DNA from: Vineibacter terrae
Lineage (GTDB): Bacteria; Pseudomonadota; Alphaproteobacteria; Reyranellales; Reyranellaceae
Assembly (NCBI RefSeq): GCF_008039615.1
Contig: NZ_VDUZ01000039.1
Span: 1-64,000 of the forward strand
Direction: 5' to 3'
DNA length: 64,000 bases
The notes beneath the pieces were generated by a model. That model saw only the letters and a program-made list of their open reading frames with translations, did no database searches and had not been told where the DNA came from. Position numbers and translations under genes: made by a program. The stretch's first letter is position 1, and each line of letters begins with the position of its first letter. Shown here piece by piece: positions 62,025-64,000 of this stretch.

Positions 62025-63256
62025 GCCGCCTTCTCCGTGACGATCCTGCCTTGCCGCACGATCCGTTTCACGGGCCGCTGCCCGAACCAGTAGGCCAGCT
62101 CGGCGATGTCCTGGATATCCCACAGCACGAAGTTCGCCGGCACGCCGGGGGCGATGAGGCCGTGTGTCTCGTGCAGGCCCAGCGCGCGCGCCGCATGCGT
62201 GGTGACTGCGGCCAATACCTCCGGGACCGTCAACCGGAAGAGCGTGCACGCCATGCTCATCATCAGCAGCAGGCTCATCGCCGGCGAGGTGCCGGGGTTG
62301 TGGTCCGTCGACACCGCCATCGGCACACCGGCGGCGCGCAGGGCGGCGATCGGCGGCGGATGCGTGTCGCGCAACGCATAGTAGGCGCCGGGCAGCAGCA
62401 CCGCGACCGTGCCGGCCGCGCGCATCGCCTCGACGCCGGCCTGGGAGAGATGCTCGACGTGGTCGCAGGACAGGGCGCCGTGGCGCGCGGCCAGCACCGC
62501 GCCGCCGGTGTCCGACAGTTGCTCGGCATGCAGCTTCACCGGCAGGCCCAGCGCCCGGGCAGCCTTGAAGACACGCTCGGTCTCTTCCAGCGAGAAGGCG
62601 ATCCGCTCGCAGAAGACATCGACGGCGTCGACCAGGCCCTCGGCCGCCAATGCCGGCAGCATCTCGGTGCAGACCAGATCGATGTAGTCGCCGCTGCGGC
62701 CGGCGTACTCCGGCGGCAGCGCATGCGCGCCGAGGAATGTCGTGCGCACGGTCACGCCATGCGCCTCGCCCAGCCGCCGCGCCACGCGCAGCTGCTTGCG
62801 TTCGTGCTCGAGCGCGAGCCCATAGCCCGACTTGATCTCGATCGCGCACACGCCGTCGGCCAGCAGGTTTGCGAGCCGGGCCGAGGCGGCGGCGAACAGC
62901 TCATCCTCGCTGGCCGCACGCGTGGCACGCACGCTCGCCACGATGCCGCCGCCGGCCCGCGCCACGTCCTCGTAGCTGGCGCCTGCCAGCCGCATCGCAA
63001 ACTCATTGGCGCGCAGCCCGCCATAGACCAGGTGGGTATGGCAGTCGACCAGGCCGGGTGTGACCAGCGCGCCGCCACCGTCATGGCGCGGCCCTCGTGT
63101 GAAGGATGGCGGCGCTTCCGCTTCCGAGCCGACCCAGGCAATGCGGCCATCGCGTACCGCGATCGCGGCTGCGCCGGCTGCAGGCTCGGCCGCGAGCCGG
63201 ATGTTGTGCCACAGGCCATCGGCCGTGGGATGGTGCGCGGCGTTCATGACCGACAT
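62021..63256 (-). CDS. hutI: Imidazolonepropionase
   Basis: A 411-aa amidohydrolase, HutI. The metal motif is [12 protein letters not shown], the substrate loop EIKSGYGL, further ligands in [11 protein letters not shown] and [10 protein letters not shown]. It opens the imidazolone ring of 4-imidazolone-5-propanoate to give N-formimidoyl-L-glutamate, the substrate of the next gene's product. ATG 63256 was chosen because of cggagcgaa just ahead; ATG 63247 is a possible alternative three codons on. It overlaps hutF by 4 bp. Confidence 0.92.
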   Translation of the reverse strand: MSVMNAAHHPTADGLWHNIRLAAEPAAGAAAIAVRDGRIAWVGSEAEAPPSFTRGPRHDGGGALVTPGLVDCHTHLVYGGLRANEFAMRLAGASYEDVARAGGGIVASVRATRAASEDELFAAASARLANLLADGVCAIEIKSGYGLALEHERKQLRVARRLGEAHGVTVRTTFLGAHALPPEYAGRSGDYIDLVCTEMLPALAAEGLVDAVDVFCERIAFSLEETERVFKAARALGLPVKLHAEQLSDTGGAVLAARHGALSCDHVEHLSQAGVEAMRAAGTVAVLLPGAYYALRDTHPPPIAALRAAGVPMAVSTDHNPGTSPAMSLLLMMSMACTLFRLTVPEVLAAVTTHAARALGLHETHGLIAPGVPANFVLWDIQDIAELAYWFGQRPVKRIVRQGRIVTEKAA

Positions 63257-63347
63257 TTCGCTCCGGCGCCGATGTGCGGGCCGCAGCATAGCGCTGCTGC
63301 CGGCCGATGCCATCCCGGTTGCGGCCGGGCCGCCGCGTCGGTCGATG

Positions 63348-64000
63348 CTAGTGCGAGATCAGGACCGGCGCCGTCATGCTGGCGAGCACCGTGCGGCTGG
63401 CGCCGCCCAGCACCATCTCGCGCAGGCGCGAGTGGCCGTAGATGCCCATCGCGATCAGATCGACCCCAAAGTCGGCGGCGCGTGACAGGATCACGTTGCC
63501 GACATCCGAATCGGCCGCCGAATCGCGCTGCACTGTCACCTTCACGCCATGACGGGCGAGCCACCCTGCGACGTCGGCACCGGGCTCGGGGCCATGGCCG
63601 GTCGGCGAGGACTCGGGGTCGATCACCAGCACGATCACCTTTTCGGCCGCGGTCAGGAAGGGCAGGGCATCGGCGGCGGCGCGCGCAGCCTCGCGGCTGG
63701 CATTCCAGCACAGCAGGACGGTGCCGCCCGGCGGCTTCGTCACGCCGATATGCGGCACCACGAGGACGGGACGGCCGGTTGCCATCGCCACCGTCTCCGG
63801 GAGGGAGGCGGGCGTCGTCGTCACCGGCGCCGCGCCGTCATGCTGGCCGATCACGACCAGATCGGCGTAGCGGGTCTGCACCACCAGCTCCTGGTCAATC
63901 GCGCCATCGGCCGTGCGCCATTCGGACGACACGCCCTTATGGGCGATCCCCTGATTGAAAGCGGCGGTTGCGGCGGCCTCATCGGCTTTCGACCTCTCCT
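63348..64000 (-). CDS. Universal stress protein, 5' end outside the window
   Basis: The last 216 codons of a tandem UspA-type protein; the frame is open to the window edge (about 20 residues before the first in-window GTG read as coding). The first domain ends near [12 protein letters not shown]; the second begins with [21 protein letters not shown] and ends with [24 protein letters not shown], the G-x2-G-x9-G(S/T)-type ATP loop of UspA. ATP binding and a part in stress survival are usual. Two Usp domains make about 280 aa, so about 60 residues are missing. Confidence 0.85.
   Translation of the reverse strand, partial: ERSKADEAAATAAFNQGIAHKGVSSEWRTADGAIDQELVVQTRYADLVVIGQHDGAAPVTTTPASLPETVAMATGRPVLVVPHIGVTKPPGGTVLLCWNASREAARAAADALPFLTAAEKVIVLVIDPESSPTGHGPEPGADVAGWLARHGVKVTVQRDSAADSDVGNVILSRAADFGVDLIAMGIYGHSRLREMVLGGASRTVLASMTAPVLISH

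Noticed and set aside
62051-63958. Long plus-strand open frame of about 635 codons
   Set aside because: It runs antisense across hutI and the stress protein gene; its sequence is low-complexity Arg/Ala/His-rich text without a domain.

Overview
The window looks like chromosomal DNA of a GC-rich soil or freshwater alphaproteobacterium (Rhodospirillales or Hyphomicrobiales type). This is inferred from gene content: an orphan ABC_sub_bind solute-binding protein, a Bug-type tricarboxylate-binding protein, a BcsS-like barrel protein, BKACE enzymes, HutF/HutI, and a class III cyclase with a DUF4242 domain. No rRNA, tRNA or CRISPR array was seen, and no species can be named from the sequence alone.

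Region 1 (1-13.1 kb) is a patchwork accessory zone. It holds an orphan solute-binding gene framed by inverted and direct repeats, a large fused nuclease/SF1 helicase with an Fe-S-type cysteine set, a secreted alpha/beta hydrolase, the orphan 3' end of a second helicase copy, an IS3-type remnant, an ARPP-1-like protein, and a lipoprotein / membrane coiled-coil / thermonuclease run.

Region 2 (13.4-32.6 kb) is a defence island. A pseudogene made of two unrelated helicase fragments precedes a tightly coupled six-gene operon: RadC-like JAB protein, SNF2 helicase with a DUF3883-like tail, DUF1156 DNA methyltransferase, DUF499 ATPase, McrB and McrC. Genes 2-4 match the helicase-methylase-ATPase (Hma) defence core as I recall it; RadC in front and McrBC behind make one composite transcription unit, the best candidate here for a new system variant. 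A decayed homologue of the 3' end of the upstream thermonuclease gene lies just after the operon. Then follow a frameshifted 3' fragment of a type III restriction subunit, a tyrosine recombinase abutting it, and an HNH-type gene split by an intact ISAzo13-family element with a 3-bp duplication.

Region 3 (34.9-45.5 kb) looks like a regulated exopolysaccharide locus. A hybrid kinase, a single receiver, an Hpt protein, a cellulose-synthase-like GT2 and a membrane protein form one operon. It converges on a partner-switching operon (receiver-SpoIIE phosphatase, STAS antagonist, anti-sigma-type ATPase). A BcsS-like barrel gene and a GH10 glycosidase follow.

Region 4 (45.7-64 kb) is mostly metabolic: DUF1326 protein, atypical cyclase, NlpC/P60 peptidase, class III CoA-transferase, Bug protein, two BKACE enzymes, CitE-like lyase, YghU-type GST, HSL-family esterase, polytopic membrane protein, PrmB, serine-glyoxylate-type aminotransferase, HutF-HutI and a universal stress protein that runs off the right edge. 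Long palindromic REP-like repeats of two subfamilies sit between operons.
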